DNA of 64,000 nt from Paenibacillus mesophilus (GTDB taxonomy: Bacteria; Bacillota; Bacilli; Paenibacillales; NBRC-103111). Position 1 is the stretch's first letter; each line of letters begins with the position of its first letter. Shown here piece after piece: positions 1 to 7,077 of the stretch. The notes under the pieces are model-generated. The model searched no databases. It was not told the DNA's origin and was given only the letters and a program-made list of their open reading frames with translations. Location of the stretch: contig NZ_VCRA01000004.1 of NCBI RefSeq assembly GCF_005938385.1, forward strand, positions 1 through 64,000. Reading direction: 5' to 3'. A program made the translations under genes and the position numbers.

Positions 1-155
1 AAGTGAAACAAAAGATCTCCGGTTCGTTTCGCACCTGGCAAGGGGCGGAACAGTTTGCTCGTGCCCGCAGTTTTATCTCTACCCTCCGTAAGCAAGGCCT
101 CCCGGTCCTCACCTCCCTAACCTCCGTTCTTTGTGGTGAATTTCGTTTTGGATGA
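1..155 (+). mobile_element. 3' end of an IS66-family transposase (partial, cut by window edge)
   Basis: The frame beginning at base 3 is open to a TGA at 153-155 and encodes about 50 residues. It contains KISGSFRTWQGAEQFAR followed by a stretch with STLRKQGLPVL, which is the characteristic C-terminus of IS66-family TnpC transposases. Only the tail is in the window, so whether the element is intact cannot be judged. I did not find a clear IS66 terminal inverted repeat in the bases that follow. No tnpA/tnpB genes are visible because they would lie further left. Confidence 0.8.
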
Positions 156-419
156 TTATGGAACCTAAGTAGTAACACCTCTTTGCGCTATTTAGCTCTA
201 ATTCTCGGCAATTGGAGGAACAATGAACCTGGTGTAACTATTACTGAACTAAAGTTAAATAATGGTAAAATTTGGTTCGTTATTGGCTGAATTCACCTAT
301 CTGGCGTACGAATAACGCAATAGAGTTCAGTAATAGAGAAGTTTGATTCGTTCAAGCTAATATCCAAATCGAAGCCTTTTCGATGATATGCATTCGGTTT
401 TAGCGGTAGCTTTCTTTGG

Positions 420-471
420 TTCAGAATGGTTAAGTTCGCTTTAACGCTTTAGCGAACTTAACCATTCTGAA
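420..471. repeat. Perfect 21-bp inverted repeat with 10-base loop
   Basis: TTCAGAATGGTTAAGTTCGC plus T (420-440) is exactly complementary to 451-471, separated by TTAACGCTTT. There is no T-tract after either arm, so it is not a standard Rho-independent terminator. A 21-bp perfect stem is long for chance. It could be a palindromic repeat element, a structured RNA or the remains of a mobile-element end. Confidence 0.8.
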
Positions 472-477
472 TCGTTC

Positions 478-507
478 AAGAACCGTCCGGTATCCCGAAC
501 GGTTCTT
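478..507. terminator. Hairpin, possible terminator
   Basis: AAGAACCGT (478-486) pairs with ACGGTTCTT (499-507) around a 12-base loop, followed on the plus strand by a short, weak T run. It sits about 145 bases downstream of the MFS stop codon on the minus strand, where a terminator would be expected, but there is no good T-tract in that direction. Confidence 0.35.
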
Positions 508-652
508 TAGTATCAAATCCGCCTATCCGATGCCGGATGCACCTTCAACTGCCCGGAAGGAACGGCCGGCACCGCCCGGATAAGAGGCGCACATTCGCCG
601 GCCTCGATCATCCGGGCGGAGAGCCGCTCCCGCAGCCGGCTGACGTGGTTAA

Positions 653-1894
653 CTAGCGCCGATCCTTCGGCAGCAGAAAGGCAACGACACCGAGTAGCGG
701 CAGGAAGGCGCATAGCCGGATCACGAGCGACACGCTTGTCATATCCGCCAGCCAGCCGAGCGCGACGGAGCCGATGCCGCCCATGCCGAACGAAAGGCCG
801 AAGAACAGGCCGGCCACGGTTCCGACTTTGCCCGGAAGCAGCTCTTGAGCGTATACGATAATGACCGAGAAGCCCGACATCAGAATGAGGCCGATCGGAA
901 TGCACAGCAGCATCGAGGCGGTCGGGCCCGCATAGGGCAGCAGCAGGGCGAACGGCGCGGTACCGAAGATGGAGAACCAGATGACGCGCTTTCTTCCTAT
1001 GCGATCGGCGAGCGGACCGCCAAGCAGCGTACCGAGCATACCGGCGAATTGCAGCACGAACAAACAAATTTGCGCCCGTTCGAGAGGCAGCTGGAAGCGT
1101 TCCATATAATAAAACGAGTAATACCCGTTCATCCCGGCCAAGTAGACGAATTTGGAGAACAGCAGCAAAACGAGCACCGCGATTACGAAGCCGACCGTCC
1201 TCCGGTCGGCTATTCCGCTTGTTTTGGGCTGGATCGCCGTCTTCCCTTCCTTGCCCTCACGGTTCGCCACCACTCTCGGCCTATACCAGCGGCTGACCCC
1301 GAATTGGATCAAGAGGCCTGAGAGAGCAAGCAGCGTAAACCATATAAACCCGTGCTGTCCCTTCGGGGCGAGAATAAGGGCGACGAGAAGCGGAGCAAGA
1401 GCCTGCCCCGTATTGCCTCCGACCTGGAAAACGGACTGGGCGAGCCCTCTGCCTTTGCCTGCAGCCAGATGGGCGACACGCGAAGATTCCGGATGAAGCA
1501 CGGACGATCCGATCCCGACAGCCGTCACGGATAGCAGCAGCGCGGCCATGTTCGCGGAGTAGGCCAGACCGATCATGCCGATGAGCGAGAATACCATCCC
1601 GACCGGGAGCAGAGCCGGCATCGGTCTTTTGTCCGTAAAGTAGCCGATAAGCGGCTGGAGAATCGAGGCCGTGACATTCAGGACGAACGCCACCCATCCG
1701 ATCTGGCTGAAGCTCAAATTCAGTTGCTGCTGGAACAGCGGGAACCCGGCCGGAATGACCGTTTGCATCGTATCGTTGAACAAGTGCGCCAAGCTTACTC
1801 CGACAAGGGCATACATCGAATACGAACGGGTTCGTTCCGCCGCTTTCTCCATGTGCGACTGTGATTGCGATTCTGTTTGCGTTTGCGGCAGCAT
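653..1894 (-). CDS. MFS transporter, fosmidomycin-resistance (Fsr) type
   Basis: The 413-residue protein has an N-terminal hydrophilic tail of about 25 residues, then about 12 hydrophobic segments. The opening of the membrane domain (GVSLAHLFNDTMQTVIPAGF) and the motif GIGSSVLHPESSRVAH are typical of the Fsr/YfnC subgroup of the major facilitator superfamily, whose founding member exports fosmidomycin. The cytoplasmic-loop motif GPLADRIGRKRV is also present. The ATG at 1894 is preceded by GAGAGGAG at suitable distance. The gene is divergent from an AraC regulator that starts 114 bases away, which suggests that regulator controls it. Substrate is not known from sequence; antibiotic or metabolite efflux is the family expectation. 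Confidence 0.88.
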   Translation of the reverse strand: MLPQTQTESQSQSHMEKAAERTRSYSMYALVGVSLAHLFNDTMQTVIPAGFPLFQQQLNLSFSQIGWVAFVLNVTASILQPLIGYFTDKRPMPALLPVGMVFSLIGMIGLAYSANMAALLLSVTAVGIGSSVLHPESSRVAHLAAGKGRGLAQSVFQVGGNTGQALAPLLVALILAPKGQHGFIWFTLLALSGLLIQFGVSRWYRPRVVANREGKEGKTAIQPKTSGIADRRTVGFVIAVLVLLLFSKFVYLAGMNGYYSFYYMERFQLPLERAQICLFVLQFAGMLGTLLGGPLADRIGRKRVIWFSIFGTAPFALLLPYAGPTASMLLCIPIGLILMSGFSVIIVYAQELLPGKVGTVAGLFFGLSFGMGGIGSVALGWLADMTSVSLVIRLCAFLPLLGVVAFLLPKDRR

Positions 1895-1983
1895 AAGCGT
1901 CTCTCCTCTCTTTTATATCCATGGTAGAGAAAAGAACGGCCGCCGTCGCCGCGATTGTTGCCCATAAAACGCGCAATTTTTGC

Positions 1984-1989
1984 TATACT
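1984..1989 (+). promoter_or_regulatory. Extended -10 element (TGCTATACT) for the AraC gene
   Basis: TATACT at 1984-1989 is preceded by TG plus one base, an extended -10 pattern, 19 bases before the start codon of the AraC gene at 2009. No good -35 hexamer is visible at 17 bases, as is common for extended -10 promoters. The MFS gene must be transcribed from the same 114-base gap in the other direction. Confidence 0.45.
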
Positions 1990-2008
1990 TGGCATCAGGT
2001 GAAGGAAG

Positions 2009-2803
2009 ATGAACATACGCATAGAAACTCCGAAAATGGAGCTTTGGAGAATAGAAAACGAGTTTACGAACGTCCCGCATTCCCATGCAGGGCATGTCCA
2101 GCTCACCGTACCGATTCACGGCACGTGCCACTTCACGCATGAGCGCCGGGAATACCGGTTGGCCGAAGGCTGCGCGCTAGTCCAGCACCCCCGCGAGGAG
2201 CATCATTTCCGGATCGGGGACAACGCCGGGGTCATCATCATCCAGCTTCAGGCGGGCAGCCTGGCCGAAGAAGCGCGGCGGGAGGAGCTATCTTTCCGGC
2301 AATATTTGAATCCGAAAGAGATTCAATCCCGCTTCCGCGATTGGGTCGGTCTAATCCTGGCACGCGACCCGTCCGACAATCTGTCGCTGCAGGAAACGGA
2401 AGCGATGGTCGTCTCTTACTTGCACGGTGTGCTGAAAGGGGGCTTCCGGCCGTACATGGACGAAGCTGGGCCGACCCGAAGGTCCGGCGTCGCGGACCCT
2501 CATCTTGCGCGAGTGATCGACTACATCCACACCAGCTTCAGGTCTCCTCTGACGATCGACGAGATGGCCTCGATGGCGCACCAGAGCCGGTACCATTTTA
2601 TCCGCTCCTTCAAAGCCGCCACCGGCTTGACTCCGTATCAGTACGTGCTGCACGCCCGGATCGAGGAAGCGAAGCGCAAGCTCCGGACTACCCGCATGTC
2701 GGTTACGGACATCAGCCTTTATCTGGGATTCTCGAGCACGAGCCAGCTCCACCGCGCGTTCATGAACGCCGTCGGCATGAGTCCGGAGCAGTTTCGGAAG
2801 TGA
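2009..2803 (+). CDS. AraC-family transcriptional regulator
   Basis: The protein has 264 residues. Residues 1-130 form a cupin-like AraC sensing domain (contains HSHAGHVQLTVPI and QHPREEHHF), with no membrane segment. Residues about 165-264 hold the two helix-turn-helix units: LTIDEMASMAHQSRYHFIRS with GLTPYQYVLHARIEEAK, then MSVTDISLYLGFSSTSQLHR with GMSPEQFRK at the end. The start at 2009 follows GAAGGA by 4 bases. It is divergent from the Fsr-type exporter, so by position it probably controls that gene. It belongs to the soluble one-component type, unlike the membrane AraC proteins later in the window. Confidence 0.9.
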   Translation: MNIRIETPKMELWRIENEFTNVPHSHAGHVQLTVPIHGTCHFTHERREYRLAEGCALVQHPREEHHFRIGDNAGVIIIQLQAGSLAEEARREELSFRQYLNPKEIQSRFRDWVGLILARDPSDNLSLQETEAMVVSYLHGVLKGGFRPYMDEAGPTRRSGVADPHLARVIDYIHTSFRSPLTIDEMASMAHQSRYHFIRSFKAATGLTPYQYVLHARIEEAKRKLRTTRMSVTDISLYLGFSSTSQLHRAFMNAVGMSPEQFRK

Positions 2804-2838
2804 GGGGGTGGGGGAGGGCGGGGAGCTTACGAACTATA

Positions 2839-3003
2839 TCAGAATTGAATCATGTACGCTAATCGTCCAATGATATAGCCTACTTTGTAAACAAAATTAA
2901 TTAGCAGGAGCATCAGGGTCACAATGAATAATGCACTAATTACCCGATGCTTTTTTAGTCTTTTCTGTATATCGCTCCATATTTCAAAAAAGTTTTCCTT
3001 CAA
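2839..3003 (-). CDS. Small membrane protein, 54 aa, TTG start
   Basis: A TTG at 3003 preceded by GGAGGG seven bases upstream opens a 54-codon frame. The translation begins MKENFFEIWSDIQKRLKKH, a basic amphipathic start, followed by one hydrophobic segment (VISALFIVTLMLLLINFVY) and a short tail ending AYMIQF. The predicted topology is one membrane helix with a positive N-terminus inside. I do not recognise the family. It lies 64 bases downstream of another small membrane protein on the same strand and shares its low GC, so the two are probably co-transcribed. The good ribosome-binding site, rather than length, is the main support. Confidence 0.6.
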   Translation of the reverse strand: MKENFFEIWSDIQKRLKKHRVISALFIVTLMLLLINFVYKVGYIIGRLAYMIQF

Positions 3004-3067
3004 GGTATTACCCTCCAATGATCCGTATTTGCAATCATGCCGACTTTGTTAGGGAAGCAAGTATTTC

Positions 3068-3328
3068 CTAAATTACAGAAACCACTCGTATTATTATGAA
3101 AAACACCATACATGCTGCGGAAGAAATAGCGACTCCTAATAATATCGGGTTTCTGGAGCTATTGATAATATATGTAAGTATAAGAATGTTACTTAAAAAG
3201 ATTAACCATAGTATGAGAAGCACATGGTCTTCTCGAATATACATGTACCCTAGAAATAATAATAAACAGAGATTAAATATTGGTATAAAAATTTTTTTAA
3301 TAGTTTGCACCGCCTCCATAAAATCCAC
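3068..3328 (-). CDS. Small three-helix membrane protein, 86 aa
   Basis: The 86-residue frame is almost entirely hydrophobic, with about three membrane helices (IFNLCLLLFLGYMYI, VLLILWLIFLSNILILTYII, ILLGVAISSAACMVFFIII). The first codon is GTG at 3328. An ATG three codons in (3319) is an alternative with GTGGA just upstream. The family is not recognised; immunity proteins and other small membrane proteins have similar shapes, but that is only a guess. The island is markedly AT-rich against its GC-rich neighbours, suggesting acquisition. A promoter candidate lies at 3372-3399. Confidence 0.55.
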   Translation of the reverse strand: MDFMEAVQTIKKIFIPIFNLCLLLFLGYMYIREDHVLLILWLIFLSNILILTYIINSSRNPILLGVAISSAACMVFFIIIRVVSVI

Positions 3329-3371
3329 ACTTTACTCTTAAAACATGGAATATTTGGGTATTCATTACAAA

Positions 3372-3399
3372 ATTATCATAACCGTTTTGTTAATGTCCA
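3372..3399 (-). promoter_or_regulatory. Sigma-A promoter candidate for the small membrane proteins
   Basis: On the minus strand TGGACA (3394-3399) and GATAAT (3372-3377) are separated by 16 bases, each matching five of six consensus positions. It points into the 86-residue and 54-residue membrane protein genes. Confidence 0.5.
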
Positions 3400-3581
3400 C
3401 AGAAATTTGTTAAAATAATCGCCGTATTTCGAGGACACGCTGTCAGCAGCTCAAAACAGAATTGCCCTATTTCGCTCATTGCCTCCAAATAAGAGCCCCA
3501 AACATCCCCTATTTTGTTAAAACCCCCGGTTCCCACCAAAATAAGAGGCACAAACGACTCTTATCTCGCATACTACGCCGC

Positions 3582-3634
3582 CGCCAAAAACAAAGAGCCG
3601 CCCCTGAAGCCACATAAGCTTCAGGAACAGCTCT
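3582..3634 (-). terminator. Rho-independent terminator of the polysaccharide operon
   Basis: On the minus strand a 17-base arm at 3634-3618 pairs with 3610-3594 (AGAGC and CCTGAAGC blocks) and is followed by TTTGTTTTT. It lies about 70 bases past the stop of the last amidohydrolase gene. A near-identical copy ends the ycnI gene at 19462-19515. Confidence 0.8.
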
Positions 3635-3705
3635 CTATCAGGCACAACAGACCGACCGATCAAGGTCGGTAATCCGCCTTCTTCACTCCCGCGCCGAGGC
3701 ACCTG

Positions 3706-4557
3706 TCAGGGAACCAGCCTCAGCGCATTGCCCGAGTAAATTTTCCGCAAACAGTCGTCGGGAAGTCCGAGTTCGTTTAGAAAAACTTGAAGTCGATTGT
3801 CGAATATATCGCGTCCGTACAAACATCGATCTTGGAATTCCAGCAAAAATTCCTTTGCAAACGCACTGCTGCGCTGCAAAGCGTTCAGACCGGAGCCTGC
3901 TGATAAATCGCAGTACAAGTTCGGATAAGTCCGCATCAGCCCCGTCACTTTGCCCCCTGGAACAATATCCCCTTTCGGGTAGCTGGCAGTGCGATACAGG
4001 TCGTCGTCGGAAATATGCGCCCAAAACCCCGGTCCATGCCCGAGAAATATCGTCTCCGGGCAGGCGTGGACCGCGCGCTCCAAGGCGTCGATTCCGCCGC
4101 CGTACCAATAATTGGGCCATGCATGCCCGCTCGGCTCCACTCCGTAATTAACCTCCACGATGACGGGAAGTCCCTTCTTGCCGCAAAATCGGAACAGGCG
4201 CAGCGCGTCCGGGTTGTCGTACGTCATGCGCAGCATCATTTCGCCGCACACGCGAACGCCGAACAAGTCGATGGCCGCTTCCAGCCGGCTGATCGAGGTA
4301 GGCAGCCTGGGATCGGGCGCGTAACCGAGCACGAATCGGTCCGGGTGCGCACGGGCGTATTCCAGGCAGGCCGTGAACGGGATCGCGCCTTGCTCAGTCG
4401 GCCATCCATGCTTATAGTAGCTCGGATGATATTCGGATTCCGGCGTTTCCAGCGACAGCAGCCATGTGCGGCTGATCCCGTTTTGCTCCATATTCCGTAA
4501 CATATCGCTGCAGTTGAAGCCCAAGTAATGAGGGTGATTATGCGCGTCTACAATCAT
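3706..4557 (-). CDS. Amidohydrolase family 2 (TIM-barrel metal hydrolase)
   Basis: The 283-residue protein begins MIVDAHNHPHYLGF, the metal-binding D-x-H-x-H motif of the amidohydrolase-2 family (D4, H6, H8). Further candidate ligands are H174 in IFLGHGPGF and D250 in LYGRDIFDN, the position of the usual FGTD aspartate. It has no signal peptide, so it acts in the cytoplasm. Members of this family hydrolyse or decarboxylate small cyclic compounds; the substrate cannot be read here. The start codon overlaps the stop of the upstream AraC gene (ATGA), and the gene ends a long minus-strand locus built around a polysaccharide lyase. That suggests it processes an imported product. Confidence 0.85.
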   Translation of the reverse strand: MIVDAHNHPHYLGFNCSDMLRNMEQNGISRTWLLSLETPESEYHPSYYKHGWPTEQGAIPFTACLEYARAHPDRFVLGYAPDPRLPTSISRLEAAIDLFGVRVCGEMMLRMTYDNPDALRLFRFCGKKGLPVIVEVNYGVEPSGHAWPNYWYGGGIDALERAVHACPETIFLGHGPGFWAHISDDDLYRTASYPKGDIVPGGKVTGLMRTYPNLYCDLSAGSGLNALQRSSAFAKEFLLEFQDRCLYGRDIFDNRLQVFLNELGLPDDCLRKIYSGNALRLVP

Positions 4558-5411
4558 AAAGGAACCTCCCCGTCCGGAAACGTGCCGACAATCTGGCGCT
4601 TGCGAAATTGTTCCGGTGACAAACCCGTAATTTGTTTAAAGGAAGCGGAGAAATGCGACAGCTGCTTGAAGCCGACATCCAGCCCGATGTCCGTTACCGA
4701 CTTGTCTTTATCCGACGTCAGCAGCTGCTTCGCCTCGAGGACGCGCCGTTTCTTGATATAGTCGAATACGGTCATGCCCATCGTTTCCTTGAACAGCTTG
4801 GCGACATAATGTTTGTTCAAGTTGACGCATCCCGCCAAATGATCGAGTGTCAATTCGTCCCCGTAATGGTCACCGATATAAGAAATGATTCGCTGTACGT
4901 GAGCTTCCTTCACCTTGGACAGTTCGGATGACTGTCCTAACGGCTCATCGCTGATTTCACAAATGAGCAGCAGAAGGTCCACAAATGCATTATGAAACCG
5001 ATTGACGGACACCGGATCGGTCCGGTGACGGCAGCCGAGCATTTTCGAGAAAATCGATTCGATCTCGGCCGTTCGCTCGCTCCCCAGCTTCCACCTGCAC
5101 GTTCTCCGCTTGCGAAAAGGAGCCATCACATCTACCGAGACGGAAGTAGGCAGCATCGTATGAACGTTCGACGCGAAAAACTGGATGTTCGTTCGCGTGC
5201 AAGGCTGCGTCATCATCGTTCCGTTCCTCACGTTGCCGTTGCTGATGAGCAGATCGCCCGGCTCCAGACCGTACAATTCCGAACCGTTGTAATAGCAGCA
5301 GCTTCCCGTATGCACGTAGTAGATGACGAAGCAGTCGTGCTCGTGCAAATAAGGAATAGTCCTGCAATCGTTCCGATAAAAGAAGCTTTTGATCACTGCG
5401 GGTGCATGCAT
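4554..5411 (-). CDS. AraC-family transcriptional regulator
   Basis: I place the start at the ATG at 5411 (MHAPAVIKSFFYRND) because AGGGGTGA lies seven bases upstream; the open frame continues further but into the neighbouring gene. The result is 285 residues. The N-terminal half is a cupin-type AraC ligand domain (YLHEHDCFVIYYVHTG, LEPGDLLISNGNVRNG). The C-terminal 100 residues are a double helix-turn-helix (LTLDHLAGCVNLNKHYVAKL, then VTDIGLDVGFKQLSHFSASF and GLSPEQFRKRQ). It sits between two amidohydrolase genes and overlaps the second by four bases, so it is part of the operon it may regulate. Confidence 0.88.
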   Translation of the reverse strand: MHAPAVIKSFFYRNDCRTIPYLHEHDCFVIYYVHTGSCCYYNGSELYGLEPGDLLISNGNVRNGTMMTQPCTRTNIQFFASNVHTMLPTSVSVDVMAPFRKRRTCRWKLGSERTAEIESIFSKMLGCRHRTDPVSVNRFHNAFVDLLLLICEISDEPLGQSSELSKVKEAHVQRIISYIGDHYGDELTLDHLAGCVNLNKHYVAKLFKETMGMTVFDYIKKRRVLEAKQLLTSDKDKSVTDIGLDVGFKQLSHFSASFKQITGLSPEQFRKRQIVGTFPDGEVPL

Positions 5412-5470
5412 GAATCCGTCACCCCTCATTGTTCGGGCGCTGCGGCCGGATCGATCGGACAAGCTCGCGA

Positions 5471-7063
5471 TCAGACCGTATGATCCCAAATTCGCTTCAT
5501 GTTCCCGCCGAAAACGGCTTTCTTGTCTTCGAGCGACAAATCGGCGTAAGCCAGCCACCCGACCTGCGGCCTCGGATCCCTCATCGGAGAATCCGTACCG
5601 AACAACACTTTTCCCGCCCCGACCTCGCGGACTAAATACTCGATCGAACCGAGCGGAACCGTCGTATAGGTCAGCTGCAGGTAGACGTTATTGAAAGCTT
5701 TGGCCGTTTTCGCATAAAGCTCGGCGATTTCGAAGCTTCTCGCGGCATGATCCATAAAAATCGCCACGTTCGGATAACGCTCCGCCAGCTCTTCAATTTG
5801 TGCGGTATAGGCGCCGTCGCTTTGACCGGCCGGATCGACCAAGGCGTACAGCCGCTTGGCATTCCCGATCTCCCACCATGGCGCAAAGACCGGATCGGTA
5901 TAAGGGATTCTGGACAAATAATAGTAGGGCTTCATCCCTTTGAACCCTTTCTCGATATGCCATCTCCGGGCTTCCCGCTCAACGTCCTCGACATAGTTCG
6001 GATCGATGACGACATAGCCTTCCACTTCGTCCGGGTACCGGAGTATCGCCTTCTCGGCGATTTCGTTGCCGGCTTCCGAATCGCCTCCGTTAATGCCAGC
6101 CCAAGGAGCGATCGACATTTTGCGAATCCCGATCGTCCGGTACAGCGCGATCATCGAATCGATGTCGCCCTGCAGCATCGGGAAGCCGCTCCCCGTCCCG
6201 CCTCCGTCCTCGATCAGATGCGTATGCGAATCGTATACCGGGATCGGGATGGGCAGGCCACGCGAAGCGTGCGCCGTAACTTCATCCTGATCCGGCAGCA
6301 CGGCTTCGGGCGGGTTCACGCCGAGCAATTCGGTGAGATTGCCGCCGGCGATGCGCCGCTTCGCTTCGTCCGGTATGCGCGCATAATCGATCAGCGCCCT
6401 TGCCGCGCCCGGGCTTTTGAACGGCATCCCGCTGCCGAACAGAAGCCGCTCGGCGCCAAACTTCGCATAGGCGGTTTCGATTATCGCATTGCTCTGCAGG
6501 GCGGAAAATTCGATCCGCACGTTCACATGCTCCTCGAGCAGCGGAAACAGACGTCTCTCCTGGCTCCAGCTGAACCCTTGCAGCACAACAGCCAGACCGG
6601 GGTGCGCGCCGGCGATGCCGGCGATCGCAGACAACGACGTTTCCGAACCGTCCACGAGCAGCGGAATACGCTCCTGCTCCAATGCCGTCAGCAGCTTCCC
6701 GACCGTCCGCCGGTCGAGATCGAACTGGTGGCTCTTCGGAAACAGCTTCACCGCCCGCATCCCGTCCCGCTTCATCTCGGCAATGAACGACGCAGGGGAA
6801 GGAAAGTCCCCCAGATGATCCGGCATCGCCGCCAAGCAGCCGAACAGTCTCGGACTTTTGGCAAGCTCCTCCGGCAGCAGCCGGTTGCCGTATACCGGCG
6901 AATGGGACTTCGCCATTCCATGGTAGACGAGCGCTCCGGCGATCCCGGACCGGTCCATTTCCGCGAGCATGTCTTCCGTTCGCCACATTTGCAGCCGGTG
7001 CTTGTAGCCGATTTTGCCGACATTCGCATTGGAATCGAAAAATTGCACTCTTTCCACACTCAT
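5471..7063 (-). CDS. Tandem amidohydrolase with a degenerate N-terminal domain
   Basis: The protein has 530 residues, about twice the usual amidohydrolase-2 length, and consists of two such domains in a row. The C-terminal domain (about 270-530) is intact: VYDSHTHL gives D278/H280/H282, MDH gives H439 and LFGTDSP gives D491. The N-terminal domain (about 1-255) keeps the fold pattern but its metal motif reads FFDSNANVG (D10, N12, N14) and the usual GTD reads FGSGMP (G212). It has therefore probably lost metal binding. No signal peptide is seen. GGAGAAGCG precedes the ATG. The gene starts 15 bases after the lyase gene and is followed by the AraC gene 60 bases on. Confidence 0.85.
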   Translation of the reverse strand: MSVERVQFFDSNANVGKIGYKHRLQMWRTEDMLAEMDRSGIAGALVYHGMAKSHSPVYGNRLLPEELAKSPRLFGCLAAMPDHLGDFPSPASFIAEMKRDGMRAVKLFPKSHQFDLDRRTVGKLLTALEQERIPLLVDGSETSLSAIAGIAGAHPGLAVVLQGFSWSQERRLFPLLEEHVNVRIEFSALQSNAIIETAYAKFGAERLLFGSGMPFKSPGAARALIDYARIPDEAKRRIAGGNLTELLGVNPPEAVLPDQDEVTAHASRGLPIPIPVYDSHTHLIEDGGGTGSGFPMLQGDIDSMIALYRTIGIRKMSIAPWAGINGGDSEAGNEIAEKAILRYPDEVEGYVVIDPNYVEDVEREARRWHIEKGFKGMKPYYYLSRIPYTDPVFAPWWEIGNAKRLYALVDPAGQSDGAYTAQIEELAERYPNVAIFMDHAARSFEIAELYAKTAKAFNNVYLQLTYTTVPLGSIEYLVREVGAGKVLFGTDSPMRDPRPQVGWLAYADLSLEDKKAVFGGNMKRIWDHTV

Positions 7064-7077
7064 CGCTTCTCCACTCC

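Larger units (their letters stand above)
156..652. other. Gene-free AT-rich spacer between IS66 tail and MFS gene
   Basis: About 500 bases hold no convincing gene. The first 260 bases are much more AT-rich than the surrounding genes and contain short motifs resembling TTCACTATT/AATAGTGAA and GTTCGTTATTGGC. Similar motifs recur in the gene-free stretch at 21790-22015. A perfect long palindrome (420-471) and a second hairpin (478-507) follow. The remainder up to 652 is GC-rich 3' flank of the MFS gene. Confidence 0.6.
3329..3705. other. Spacer without a gene
   Basis: This stretch of about 380 bases contains the promoter candidate at 3372-3399 and the terminator at 3582-3634. The left part is AT-rich like the small-protein island. 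No further reading frame with a ribosome-binding site was seen. Confidence 0.6.

Noticed and set aside
5412..5558. Longer AraC start at 5558
   Set aside because: It would overlap the 3' end of the tandem amidohydrolase gene by 88 bases, while the ATG at 5411 has a proper ribosome-binding site.
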